Source: Halomonas sp.
Lineage (GTDB): Bacteria > Pseudomonadota > Gammaproteobacteria > Pseudomonadales > Halomonadaceae
NCBI GenBank assembly: GCA_018401555.1
Contig: JAGYKP010000099.1
Location: forward strand, 62,001-126,000
Direction: 5' to 3'
DNA length: 64,000 nucleotides
The notes under the pieces are model-generated. The model had not been told where the DNA came from. It saw only the letters and a list, made by a program, of their open reading frames with translations, and searched no databases. Both the position numbers and the translations under genes were made by a program. Positions 25,477-38,569 of the stretch are shown here, in pieces (position 1 is the stretch's first letter; every line of letters starts with the position of its first letter).

Positions 25477-25619
25477 CTCCCCGGACATGGTCGCGACGGG
25501 TGTGCCATCGGCTGCCGTTGGTAAGTGAGCTTGCAACGGTGGCGTTTGTACCCGATGTTGATGATGCCGGACCGAGAAAGATCCGACGCAATGCCCTGGG
25601 CGGCAAGAAGGGGACTGCC

Positions 25620-27889
25620 ATGCTGAGCAAAGAACTTGAACTGACCCTGAACACGGCCTTCACCGTGGCGCGCTCCAAGCGCCACGAGTTCATGACCGTG
25701 GAGCACCTGCTGCTGGCGCTGCTCGACAACGCCTCGGCGGCCGATGTGCTGCGCGCCTGCGGGGCCAACCTCGACAAGCTGCGGTCCGACCTGCAGGATT
25801 TCATCAACTCCACCACGCCGCTGATTCCCGAGGATCATGCCGACCGCGAGACCCAGCCCACGCTGGGCTTCCAGCGCGTGCTGCAGCGTGCGGTGTTCCA
25901 CGTGCAGTCATCCGGCAAGAGTGAGGTGACCGGCGCCAACGTGCTGGTGGCGATCTTCTCCGAGCAGGAGAGCCAGGCGGTCTACTTCCTCAAGCAGCAG
26001 AACGTGGCGCGTGTCGATGCCGTCAACTATATCGCCCACGGCATCTCCAAGGTGTCCGGCCATGACCAGACGCCATCCTCCTCGTCGCCCGATTCCGACG
26101 AGGTCGAGGAGGGCGGCGAGACCGCGTCCAACCCGCTGACCGGTTATGCCACCAACCTCAACGAGCAGGCCCGCATGGGCAAGATCGACCCGCTGATCGG
26201 CCGTGAGCACGAGCTGGAACGGGTGGTGCAGATCCTCGCCCGGCGGCGCAAGAACAACCCGCTGCTGGTGGGTGAGGCCGGCGTCGGCAAGACCGCCATC
26301 GCCGAGGGGCTGGCCAAGCGTATCGTCGAGGAGGATGTGCCGGAGGTGATCGGCGATGCCGTGGTCTACTCGCTGGACATGGGCGCGCTGCTGGCCGGCA
26401 CCAAGTATCGCGGTGACTTCGAGAAGCGTCTCAAGGCGCTGCTCGCCGAGCTGCGCAAGCAGCCCAATGCCATCCTCTTCATCGACGAGATCCATACCGT
26501 GATCGGTGCCGGGGCCGCCTCCGGCGGGGTGATGGACGCCTCCAACCTGCTCAAGCCGATGCTCTCTTCCGGCGAGCTGCGCTGCATCGGCTCCACCACC
26601 TTCCAGGAGTATCGCGGTATCTTCGAGAAGGATCGCGCCCTGGCCCGTCGTTTCCAGAAGGTGGACGTGCCGGCGCCGTCGGTGGATGACACCATCCGTA
26701 TCCTCAAGGGCCTGCGTTCGCGCTTCGAGGAGCACCACCAGCTCAAGTACACCGATGGTGCCCTGGAGAGTGCGGCGCGCCTGGCGGATCGCTATATCAA
26801 CGACCGCCACCTGCCCGACAAGGCCATCGACGTGATCGACGAGGCGGGGGCCCACCAGCGGCTGCTGCCGCCGGAGATGCGTGTCGATACCATCGACACC
26901 GACCAGGTCGAGGCGGTGGTGGCCTCCATCGCGCGGATTCCGCCGAAGAGCGTCTCCAGCTCCGACCGCAAGCTGCTCGCGAACATCGATCGCGACCTCA
27001 AGATGCTGGTGTTCGGCCAGGACGAGGCGATCGACAGTCTGTCGGCGGCGATCAAGCTGTCGCGGGCCGGCCTCAAGGCCCCGGACAAGCCGGTGGGCAG
27101 CTTCCTGTTCGCCGGTCCGACCGGGGTGGGCAAGACCGAGGTGGCCCGCCAGCTCGCGCATATCATGGGCATCGAGCTGGTGCGCTTCGACATGTCGGAG
27201 TACATGGAGCGCCACACGGTGTCACGGCTGATCGGTGCCCCCCGGCTACGTCGGCTACGATCAGGGCGGGCTGCTGACCGAGGCGATCACCAAGCAGCCG
27301 CACTGCGTGCTGCTGCTCGACGAGATCGAAGGCGCACCCCGAGGTCTTCAACCTGCTGCTGCAGGTGATGGACCACGGCCGGCTCACCGACAACAACGGC
27401 CGCGAGGCGGACTTCCGCCACGTGATCCTGATCATGACCTCCAATGCCGGGGTCGAGCAGGCCACGCGGCGTTCCATCGGCTTCCAGACCCAGGATCACT
27501 CCACCGACGCCATGGAGGTGATCCGCAAGACCTTCTCACCGGAGTTCCGCAACCGCCTGGACGGCATCATCCAGTTCCACTCCCTGCCGACTTCGGTGGT
27601 GCGCAGCGTGGTCGACAAGTTCCTGGTGGAGCTGCAGGCGCAGCTGGACGAGAAGCGAGTCCAGCTCGACGTGGACGAGGAGGCCCGCGCCTGGCTGGCG
27701 GAGAAGGGGTACGATCCGGACATGGGGGCACGGCCCATGGCGCGCCTGATCCAGGAGAAGCTCAAGAAGCCGCTGGCGGAGATGATCCTGTTCGGCGAGC
27801 TTTCCGAGCACGGCGGGTTGGTCCACGTCAGCGTGGAGGCGGGCGAACTGCACCTCGAGACCGAGTCGGAAATGGCCGACGCACCGTGA
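25620..27889 (+). CDS. clpA: ATP-dependent Clp protease ATP-binding subunit ClpA
   Basis: The unfoldase of ClpAP, of the usual length (about 756 codons). The N domain ([20 protein letters not shown]) docks ClpS. The first AAA+ module has Walker A GEAGVGKT and Walker B ILFIDEIH; the second has [11 protein letters not shown] and LLLDEIE. An AAGGGGA site precedes the ATG at 25620. The frame breaks at about 27238 (a run of C in GAPPGYVGY) and at about 27330 (DEIE, then [13 protein letters not shown]), both in the second module, where correction restores the expected sequence. The ClpP-contacting loop lies in this part. Confidence 0.95.
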
Positions 27890-27892
27890 TCG

Positions 27893-27910
27893 GGCGGGCG
27901 TCAGCCCGCC
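27893..27910 (+). terminator. Hairpin after clpA
   Basis: Perfect 7-bp stem (ggcgggc / gcccgcc), loop gtca, followed by gttc; about 4 bp after the clpA stop, between convergent clpA and infA. Confidence 0.5.
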
Positions 27911-27995
27911 GTTCACCCACGACACAGCGCCCTGTCGAGAGACGGGGCGTTGTCGTGTCGGCGTCAGGGAAGGTCGAGTCGCTCGACCGCCGGGA

Positions 27996-28214
27996 TCAGC
28001 GGGAGCGGTAGACGATGCGACCCTTGGTCAGGTCATAGGGAGTCAGCTCGACCTTGACCTTGTCGCCGGTGAGGATGCGGATATAGTTCTTGCGCATCTT
28101 GCCGGAGATATGCGCGGTCACCACGTGTCCGTTCTCGAGTTCGACGCGGAAGGTGGTGTTGGGAAGGGTGTCGACGATGACGCCTTCCATCTCGATATGG
28201 TCTTCACGTGCCAT
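27996..28214 (-). CDS. infA: Translation initiation factor IF-1
   Basis: Intact, 72 residues: [20 protein letters not shown], the S1/OB-fold region [20 protein letters not shown], and the end GRIVYRSR, which are near-invariant in proteobacterial IF-1. IF-1 occupies the ribosomal A site during initiation. The start at 28214 is fixed by family alignment; an upstream in-frame ATG at 28244 would add ten residues and is rejected. It lies on the strand opposite clpA and upstream of nothing it could co-operate with, about 300 bp from bpt. Confidence 0.97.
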   Translation of the reverse strand: MAREDHIEMEGVIVDTLPNTTFRVELENGHVVTAHISGKMRKNYIRILTGDKVKVELTPYDLTKGRIVYRSR

Positions 28215-28337
28215 ATAGGCGATTCCTCGCTGTTGGTTAATCACGACCCACGGGCCAGCGTGGCCCCTGGGTACAAGAATAGCGCGGTATTGTGCCGCAT
28301 GCCGGCCTGCAAGGCAAAGAAAGGGCGGTTGCAGTAA

Positions 28338-28507
28338 GGGCCATCGCAGATAGAAGCACCGCTCAAGGCTTTCCCGGCGACAGGCCTGCGAGGGGGCGCT
28401 GTGAACCCTTCCCTGGGCGCTACCGATGCCTTCCCTGGCATAGGACCCCCTCTTTGTCCTGACCCCGGCGCCTTTCGCTATCGCCGCATGGCTAACTGCG
28501 ATAGCCC
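28338..28507. repeat. MITE-like 170-bp interspersed repeat, copy 2
   Basis: Same length and orientation as the copy at 3243-3412. The terminal inverted repeats are better preserved here: gggccatcgcag (28338-28349) against ctgcgatagccc (28496-28507), 11 of 12 complementary. An 8-bp direct repeat, gttgcagt, lies at 28328-28335 and 28512-28519, a possible target-site duplication although offset by 2-4 bp. The element sits between the bpt stop codon and infA and occupies over half of the 304-bp gap. Confidence 0.7.
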
Positions 28508-28518
28508 TGCAGTTGCAG

Positions 28519-29255
28519 TCATGCGGGAATCAGCCGCCGCCAGTGGCGGCCCTCCAGCCGCTCCAGCGGCTGGAAGGCCTGCTTGTAGGCCATCTTGCGG
28601 CATTCACGGATCCAGTAGCCCAGGTAGACGTGGGGCAATTCGCGACGCCGCGCCAGGTCGACAAGGCTCAGGACCGCGAAGGTACCCAGGGAGCGCCGCT
28701 CCAGTTCCGGGGCGGGATCGAAGAAGGTGTAGATCGCCGAGAGGCCGTGCTCGAGCTGGTCGAAGGCGGCAACCGCCACCAGGCGACCTGCGAGGCGGAA
28801 CTCGAGCAGCCGAGCATAGGGCTGATCGAGGGTCAAAAAGGTGCGGTACTGCTCGTGGCTCGGTGGATACATGTCGCCATCGGCGTGACGTGTGCGAATG
28901 TAGCGGGCGTAGAGCGCATAGTGTTCGGGGTCGTAGATAGCCGGCCGCAGATGGAGGGTCAGGTCGGCGTTGCGCCTGGCCAGTCGCTGTTGGGTGCGGT
29001 TCGGCGAGAACTCTGCCACCGGGATGCGCACCGAGATGCAGGCGCTGCAGCCCTCGCAGTGGGGGCGATAGAGATGGCGCCCGCTGCGCCGGAAGCCGAG
29101 CAGTGCCAGGGCGTCATAGACCCCCTGGCCAGGGGACTCCTGGGGATCCAGGAACAACGTGGTGGCCTCGCGCCCCTCCAGGTAGCTGCAGGCGTGGGGC
29201 ACGGTGAGAAAGAAACGCAGGTCCCGGGTCGGCTGGCGGGGGTGTTGCTGCTCAC
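28519..29255 (-). CDS. bpt: Aspartate/glutamate leucyltransferase (Bpt)
   Basis: Transfers leucine from Leu-tRNA to proteins with N-terminal Asp or Glu, making them ClpS substrates. Conserved blocks are [36 protein letters not shown] (cysteine pair) and [19 protein letters not shown]. The GTG at 29255 has an AGGGAGA site; reading SSNTPAS and then, after a slip near 29238, [10 protein letters not shown]. The order aat-bpt-infA matches Pseudomonas. The older name is ate-like arginyltransferase; the bacterial enzymes of this subfamily use leucine, which is family knowledge. Confidence 0.9.
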
Positions 29256-29280
29256 GGCGGCTCTCCCTGGCACAGGGCAG

Positions 29281-30023
29281 TCAGTCGGAATCGCTGGCAG
29301 GCCCGGCGAGGGCGCAAAAGACCAGCAGGCAGGTGTCCAGCGGTGTGACGATGAGGCATCGCCACCGTGGCAACCCAGCCACTCTTCAAGATAGCCGATG
29401 AACGTTTTTCGGGCGATATCCCGAGCCCCCAGGCTGGCCAGGTGAGGGGTGTGCATCTGGCAGTCGATCAGCCGTCCGCCGCCCGCGGACATGGCGCTGG
29501 CCAGTCGTACCAGGGCGATCTTGGAGGCGTCGGCGACCCGCGAGAACATCGACTCGCCGAAGAATACCGGTCCCTGGGCGACGCCGTAGAGTCCGCCGAC
29601 CAGTTTCCCGTCCCGCCAGACTTCCACCGAATGGGCCGCGCCGATGGCGTGCAGGCGAGCGTAGGCGGTGCGCATCTCGTCGCTGATCAGGTGCCCGGCT
29701 GGCCCTCCCGGGGCGCCGCGCAGGCCGCCGTCACGGCGTCGAAGGCGTGGTTGGCGGTCACCGTGAAGCCGCCGTTGCGCAGGCGCTTGGCCAGGCTGCG
29801 ACGTACCCGAATCTCATTCGGAAACAGCACCATGCGCGGGTCCGGGCTCCACCACAGGATCGGCTGGTCGTCGCTGTACCAGGGGAAGATGCCGCGGCGA
29901 TAGGCGGCCAGCAGCCATTCGGGAGCGAGTGTCCCGCCAGCCGCCAGCAGGCATCGTCGGGGTCGCGCAGTGCCTCGTCCACGGGGGGAACTGCACGGGG
30001 GAGGGGGGCAGCCAGGGCAGCAT
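29281..30023 (-). CDS. aat: Leucyl/phenylalanyl-tRNA--protein transferase
   Basis: Adds Leu or Phe to proteins with N-terminal Lys or Arg, the other branch feeding ClpS-ClpAP. Visible: [26 protein letters not shown] (in overlapping pieces), [26 protein letters not shown] and [15 protein letters not shown]. Two slips occur: near 29695 (EGQPGT, then [10 protein letters not shown]) and near 29378, after which the plausible end is [19 protein letters not shown], stopping at 29281. The uncorrected frame runs open into bpt. Start ATG at 30023 (MLPWLPP) with AAGGA upstream; it is separated from bpt by 25 bp and likely cotranscribed. Confidence 0.9.
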
Positions 30024-30173
30024 GGCGTCGGCATCCTTGCGGTGGAGTGGGCAGTGTGCCGCCCGCGTCAACGTCGCTCAAGCCGCGGCGACTGTGATGC
30101 GCCGCCTTCGCTCGGGTATGATTGGCGCCACGCATTCGCAAGGCGCCAGGCGTGGCGCAAGGGGGATGACCAG

Positions 30174-33379
<3,206 letters not shown>

Positions 33380-33511
33380 CCTGCTGTCGTCATCTGGCGA
33401 CAGCATCATGTAACCATGCAGCTACCATGAACACGCCGTCGGGGACGCAACCCGACGGTGCACGCGGGGTCCGAGTGTCAGGATCTACCGGAACCGCCCA
33501 GGGAGACAGAC

Positions 33512-34141
33512 ATGACAGTGAAAAAGACCCTCGCCACCCTCGTCGTTGGCCTCGCCATGCCGCTTTCGGCGATCGCCAGCGAAGGCGCCGAGCGGCTCAG
33601 TCGCATACTGGAGCCCATGCAGACCTACGAGGCCGCCTTCGAGCAGCAGATCCTCGATGCCAGTGGCGAGCGACTCCAGGAGGCACGCGGCAGCATGTGG
33701 CTGTCGCGTCCCGGCAGGTTCCGCTGGGAGGTGGATGCTCCCTATCAGCAGGTGGTGGTCTCCGACGGCGATGAAGTCGTGCTCTACGACCCCGACCTGG
33801 AGCAGGCGACCGTGCAGGCGCTGGACCAGCGCGTGACCCATACCCCGGCCCTGCTGCTCTCCGGCAGCGCCGACGAACTGGTCGAGAGCTTCGACGTGAC
33901 ACGCAGCCAGCAGGGCAGCGCCGAGCGCTTCACCCTGGTGCCGAAGGATGCCGACACCCTCTTCGAGGAGCTGGAGATGACCTTTCGCGGCGAGCAGCTG
34001 CGGGGCCTGGAGATGGTCGACAGCACCGGCCAGCGCACCGCCATCGCCTTCAGCGAGGTGCAGATGAATGGCGACATCGACGACGAGCGCTTCGACTTCC
34101 AGATTCCGGATGGCACCGACGTGATTCGCGATACCCACTGA
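33512..34141 (+). CDS. lolA: Outer-membrane lipoprotein carrier protein LolA
   Basis: Intact, 209 residues. Signal peptide about 1-22 (ending SAIAS), then the half-barrel that ferries lipoproteins from LolCDE to LolB across the periplasm. The family blocks YEAAFEQQILDASGERLQE, MWLSRPGRFRWEV and DVVLYDPDLEQATVQ-like (here DEVVLYDPDLEQ) are present; the conserved arginine in RPGRFRW is kept. A GGGAGA site precedes the ATG. It lies between ftsK and rarA as in many gammaproteobacteria. LolB is encoded at 59341-59961. Confidence 0.95.
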   Translation: MTVKKTLATLVVGLAMPLSAIASEGAERLSRILEPMQTYEAAFEQQILDASGERLQEARGSMWLSRPGRFRWEVDAPYQQVVVSDGDEVVLYDPDLEQATVQALDQRVTHTPALLLSGSADELVESFDVTRSQQGSAERFTLVPKDADTLFEELEMTFRGEQLRGLEMVDSTGQRTAIAFSEVQMNGDIDDERFDFQIPDGTDVIRDTH

Positions 34142-34165
34142 GGCCTTCGGCCAGCAGCGAGCCAC

Positions 34166-34208
34166 AAGGAGCAAGCTTCAAGGAAACCCCTTGGCTTGCT
34201 CCTTTTTT
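34166..34208 (+). terminator. Intrinsic terminator of lolA
   Basis: A long stem (aaggagcaag / cttgctcctt, with an inner caagg / ccttg) is followed by tttttt at 34203-34208. Strong terminator; the convergent rarA stop is 28 bp further on. Confidence 0.85.
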
Positions 34209-34235
34209 CGTCTGCTGTGCAGGCCCCTTGGCGCG

Positions 34236-35572
34236 CTATTCGCCGCCTTCGTCCGCCTCGGCGTCGAGCTGCTCCCGCCACGCCATGATCTGGGCGTAGC
34301 GCTTCTCCTGGCCGAACTCGGTGGGACGATAGAAGCGCTCGCGAGGGAGCTCCTCGGGCCAGCAGTCGTGGCCGCTGCCGGCGGGGTAGCCATGGGGCTC
34401 GTTATGCGCATAGCGGTAGCCCTGGCCGTGGCCCAGGCTCTCCATCAGCTTGGTCGGGGCGTTGCGCAGATAGGTCGGCACCTCCAGCCTGGGCTGGCCG
34501 GCCGCGAAGGCCTTGGCCTGGTGCCAGGCCCGGTCGATGGCGTTGCTCTTGGGGGCTACCGCCAGGTGGATCGCGGCGTGGGCGATGGCGCGCTGGCCCT
34601 CGTAATCGCCCAGGCGCAGGTAGGCGTCCCAGGCGGCCATCACCAGCGGCAGGGCGCGGGGGTCGGCATTGCCCACATCCTCGGAGGCGATGGCGGTCAG
34701 GCGGCGAATCACGTCCAGCGGGTCGCCGCCGCCCTGGATAAAGCGGGCCATATAGAGCAGGGCGGCGTCCGGGCGCGATGAGCGCACCGACTTGTGGATC
34801 GCCGAGCAGATCGTAGAAGTGATCGCCCTGCTTGTCGAAGGCGCTGGCCTGGTGGCCGATTACCGCCTCCAGGGCTTCCCGGCGCAGCGTCTCGCCACCC
34901 CGGATTGGCCTGGGTAAAGTCGCAGGCGCTCTCCAGCAGCCCCAGGGCGCGGCGGGCATCGCCGGCGGCGGCCCGGGCCAGCACCCCGAGCACCCCCTCC
35001 TCGACGTGGATATGGCGCGTGCCCAGGCCTCGCGCCTCGTCGGCCAGCGCTCGCTGCAGCACCTCCACCAGCTCCTCCTCGGAGAGTGACGTCAGCACAT
35101 GCACCCGAGCGCGGGAAAGCAGCGCCGAGTTGACCTCGAAGGAGGGGTTCTCGGTGGTGGCGCCGATCAATGTCAGCAGGCCGGACTCCACATGGGGCAG
35201 CAGGGCGTCCTGCTGGCTCTTGTTGAGGCGATGGATCTCGTCGAGGAACAGCAGGGTCGCCATCCCCTGGGACTGTCGCGCCCGGGCGCGCTCCACGGAG
35301 GCGCGGATCTCCTTGACGCCGGCCATCACCGCGGAGAGGTGCTCCAGGTGGGCGCCGGACTCGGCGGCCAGGATCTCGGCCAGGGTGGTCTTGCCGGTGC
35401 CCGGTGGTCCCCACAGGATCATCGAGCGCACCAGGCCGCTCTCGACCATGCGCCGCAGCGGCTTGCCGGGGCCGACCAGCGCCTGCTGCCCGACATAGTC
35501 GTCGAGGCGGCGCGGCCGCATGCGCCAGGCGAGCGGGGCGTCATCGTCGCGGTCGCTTGCGAAGAGGTCCAT
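34236..35572 (-). CDS. rarA: Replication-associated recombination protein A (AAA ATPase)
   Basis: A clamp-loader-like ATPase acting at stalled forks, about 445 residues. Walker [10 protein letters not shown], Walker [13 protein letters not shown], sensor 1 [13 protein letters not shown], and the C-terminal helical domain [17 protein letters not shown] and [16 protein letters not shown]. The ATG at 35572 has a GGAG site. Two slips break the frame between the AAA and tetramerisation domains, near 34905 and 34800 (YDLL, then [19 protein letters not shown]). Follows lolA, as in Pseudomonas; serS is not its neighbour here. Confidence 0.93.
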
Positions 35573-35732
35573 GGGCGGCTCCTTGCGTTGATCGGGAAGC
35601 GGCAGGTCGGCGGTCGGGCTGCTAGAGTGGGGAGACGTCGAGGGGCCGAGCGGGCTCCGCGATGAACCCTGTCCCGGATGGCGCATCCAATGGAGAGTGC
35701 CTTCTCCCATGTACCATACAGGAGGGCCCGAC

Positions 35733-36284
35733 ATGCCCATGCTGACCCAGTTGCGTCAGGATCATGCCAATATGGCGCGCATGTTGCACGTTCTGCAGCT
35801 CAAGCAGAAGACCCTCGCCACCGGCGAGCGTCCCAATTTCCAGCTGGTCCGCGAGGTCGTCGACTATATCCTCGACTATCAGGAAGGCTTCACCCAGCCG
35901 CTCGAGAAGGTCTGCACCGAGCGACTCACCGAGCTGGATCCCTCCAGCCACGCGGTGACCGAGCGCCTGGCCAAGGACTACCGGGCGTTGCAATCCCGGT
36001 TGCAGCGTCTATCCAACGACCTGGACATGATCCTGATGGATGCCGTGGTCCCCATGGATCGCTTCGCCGAGGACCTCAAGGCCTATCTGGACAGCCATCG
36101 TGCCTACCTGCGCGACGAGCGTGAGCTGCTGTTTCCGCTGATCCGCGAGAACTTCAACGACGAGGACCTCAAGGCCCTCGCGGCGGCGCTTCCCGAGGGC
36201 GCCCAGGCGCAGCTCGAACGGCTGCAGGAGGCCTACCCCGAGCTCTATGCCGAGCTGCGGGATGCCCCCGACCCGGTGACCTGA
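35733..36284 (+). CDS. Hemerythrin-like (HHE-domain) protein
   Basis: Intact, 183 residues, all-helical. The first helix [17 protein letters not shown] carries the N-terminal histidine of an HHE iron-binding bundle, and [17 protein letters not shown] carries the late histidine and glutamates. The middle histidine pair usual in the family is not obvious ([16 protein letters not shown]), so iron binding may be altered. Start: the ATG at 35733 has a GGAGGG site, preferred to ATG codons at 35697 and 35709. Relatives sense or store oxygen or handle nitrosative stress; the function here is unknown. Confidence 0.75.
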   Translation: MPMLTQLRQDHANMARMLHVLQLKQKTLATGERPNFQLVREVVDYILDYQEGFTQPLEKVCTERLTELDPSSHAVTERLAKDYRALQSRLQRLSNDLDMILMDAVVPMDRFAEDLKAYLDSHRAYLRDERELLFPLIRENFNDEDLKALAAALPEGAQAQLERLQEAYPELYAELRDAPDPVT

Positions 36285-36338
36285 GCACATCCCTGCCTGG
36301 CGCCGGGTCAGCGCTTCGGCTCGCCGCCGAGTGTGAGG

Positions 36339-36344
36339 TAGAAT
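36339..36344 (+). promoter_or_regulatory. Possible -10 element for murI
   Basis: TAGAAT about 105 bp upstream of the murI start, with a weak ttcggc 18 bp before it. Low confidence. Confidence 0.3.
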
Positions 36345-36449
36345 GGCCGGCACTCTCAGCGGCCAACGCCTTGTCATGCCCATCCCGACCCTCATCACCT
36401 CGCCATCGTCCTGCCTGTGTCACCCCTCCCCGGGGCGACGGAGGGCAGT

Positions 36450-37224
36450 ATGATGGCGGGTCCGATCCTGGTCTTCGACTCCGGCGTGGGCGGCCTCTCG
36501 GTGGTGGCCGCCCTGCGCGCGGCTGCCGCAGGCGGCCTGGCCTATGCCTGCGACAACGCCATGCTGCCCTACGGTCTGCGGGAGGATGCCTGGCTGGTGC
36601 GGCGTATCCTGACGGTATGCGAAGCCGCCGTGGTCTCCAGCGGCTGTGTGGCCCTGGTGGTGGCCTGCAATACCGCCAGCACTCTGGCCCTGGATGCCCT
36701 GCGCGAGCGCCTGCGGGTGCCGGTGGTGGGGACGGTGCCGGCCATCAAGCCGGCCGCCGCCCTCAGTCGTAGCCGACATATCGGCCTGCTGGCCACCAGC
36801 GCCACGGTGGCGCGACCCTACACGCTGCGCCTGATCGAGGCCTTCGCCACGAACTGCACGGTGCGTCGGGTCGCGGCGGATCCCCTGGTGCGCGAGGCGG
36901 AGCGCCGCCTGGCCGGCGAAGGCCCCCGATGCCGCCGTGATCGAAGAGGCCTTGGCGCCGCTGTGGGAGGATCCCGAGCTCGACACCGTGGTGCTCGGCT
37001 GCACCCACTTTCCTCTGCTGCGTGACGCCCTGGCGGCCGCCGCCCCCGTGAGGTGGCCTGGGTCGATTCCAGCGAGGCCATCGCCCGGCGCACGGCCCAG
37101 GTGGCGGCCGGCGTGGCTCCCGCAGCGGGCCCCGGGGCGAGCTTTGCCACCGCCCCGACGCGGCGCTGGCCAGCGCCCTGGCACGCTTCGGTTTGCCGCC
37201 CCGCAGCTGTTGCACCTGGACTGA
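36450..37224 (+). CDS. murI: Glutamate racemase
   Basis: Makes D-glutamate for peptidoglycan. About 258 codons, the family size. FDSGVGGLSVVAAL opens the protein; the two catalytic cysteines are in VACNTAS and VLGCTHFPLL. Three or more slips: an extra C near 36928 (GEGP, then DAAVIEEALAPLW), one near 37050, and one or more between 37120 and 37200, after which LLHLD ends the protein at 37224. The ATG at 36450 has a GGAGGG site; a second ATG follows directly. The unusual tyrosine-for-other residue ANTMLPYG-like segment reads CDNAMLPYGLRE, as in this family's substrate loop. Confidence 0.9.
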
Positions 37225-37276
37225 ATGTCCGGGACCCGTTCCCCTTTTCCTGTTCACTGGTACTCCTGGAGGCTTC

Positions 37277-38404
37277 TTGGCCATTCCCGTCGTCGAACCC
37301 GACCGCTACGATCAGCAGCTCGAGGCCAAGCGCGAGCGCATCATTCGAGACTTTTCCCGCTTCGCGCCGCCGGCGCTCGAGGTTTTCCCTTCGCCGGCGA
37401 GCCACTATCGCCAGCGCTGCGAGTTCCGGATCTGGCACGAGGGGGATGATCTCTTCTATGCCATGTTTGAAATACACGAGTCCGAGGGGGATGCCGAGGA
37501 CTCGAAGAAAAAGAACAAGACGGTGGTCCGCATCGACGACTACCCGGTGGCCAGCCGGCAGATCAACGCGCTCATGCCGCGCCTGCTCGATGCCATCCGC
37601 GACAACGACCTGCTGCGTCGCCGGCTCTTCCAGGTCGAGTTCCTGACCACCCTCTCCGGCGAGGCGCTGGTCACCCTGATCTACCATCGTCCGCTGGACG
37701 AGGCCTGGGAGGCCGAGGCACGGCGCCTGCAGGAGCACCTCGGGGTGATGATCATCGGCCGCGCCCGCAAGCAGCGCCGGGTGCTCGAGCGCGATCACGT
37801 CTGGGAGCGACTCGAGGTGGAGGGGCGCGAGTTCGTCTATCAGCAGGTGGAGAACAGCTTCACCCAGCCCAATGCCGAGATCTGCCGCTCCATGCTGGCC
37901 TGGGCGCGGGACGTGACCCGGGGCAGCCAGGCGGAGGATCTGGTGGAACTCTATTGCGGCAATGGCAACTTCACGGTGGCGCTGGCCGAGAATTTCCGGC
38001 GCGTGCTGGCCACCGAGATCTCGCGCACCTCGGTGGCCAGCGCGAGGGAGAATCTGGCCGCCAACGGCATCGACAATGTCACCGTGGGGCGCATGTCCGC
38101 CGAGGAGTTCGCCGCGGCTCTCAAGGGCGACAAGGGGGGACGACGTGTCGCCGAGTGGGGGCTCGATGACTACGCCTTCGGCACCGTACTGGTGGACCCG
38201 CCCCGGGCCGGCCTCGACGATGCCAGCTGCCGCCAGCTGAGCGGCTATTCGCGTATCGTCTATATTTCATGCAACCCGGAGACATTGGCGAGCAACCTGG
38301 AGCGCCTGACCGAGACCCACCGGATCACGCGCTTCGCGCTGTTCGACCAGTTTCCCTGGACCCACCACTGCGAGTGCGGTGTGCTGCTCGAGCGACGCGA
38401 CTGA
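37277..38404 (+). CDS. trmA: tRNA (uracil(54)-C5)-methyltransferase TrmA
   Basis: Intact, about 375 residues; makes ribothymidine at position 54 of tRNA using SAM. The SAM motif DLVELYCGNGNFTVALAE, the motif VLVDPPRAGLDD and the catalytic cysteine in YISCNPETLASNL are clear, and the N-terminal part SHYRQRCEFRIWH identifies TrmA rather than RlmC/RlmD. The start is a TTG at 37277, five bases after a perfect GGAGG; the upstream in-frame ATG at 37193 overlaps murI and reads unlike the family. Confidence 0.94.
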   Translation: MAIPVVEPDRYDQQLEAKRERIIRDFSRFAPPALEVFPSPASHYRQRCEFRIWHEGDDLFYAMFEIHESEGDAEDSKKKNKTVVRIDDYPVASRQINALMPRLLDAIRDNDLLRRRLFQVEFLTTLSGEALVTLIYHRPLDEAWEAEARRLQEHLGVMIIGRARKQRRVLERDHVWERLEVEGREFVYQQVENSFTQPNAEICRSMLAWARDVTRGSQAEDLVELYCGNGNFTVALAENFRRVLATEISRTSVASARENLAANGIDNVTVGRMSAEEFAAALKGDKGGRRVAEWGLDDYAFGTVLVDPPRAGLDDASCRQLSGYSRIVYISCNPETLASNLERLTETHRITRFALFDQFPWTHHCECGVLLERRD

Positions 38405-38569
38405 GGCGTCGGGCCGCTGAACGGCGATGCGCATCCGACATGCTCCATGAGCAGAACATCAAGTGGCTGGGTCACGCTCCGGGAGTCGCGTAAGCTGGCG
38501 GCAGGGCCGCCGGGGCCAGTGTCGAACACTTCCGGCCGCAGCAGCGGCCGCCGGTAGCCGAGGTGATGG

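Noticed and set aside
25908..27215. Long minus-strand ORF opposite clpA
   Set aside because: Shadow of clpA; codon third-position GC bias and conserved motifs belong to the plus strand.
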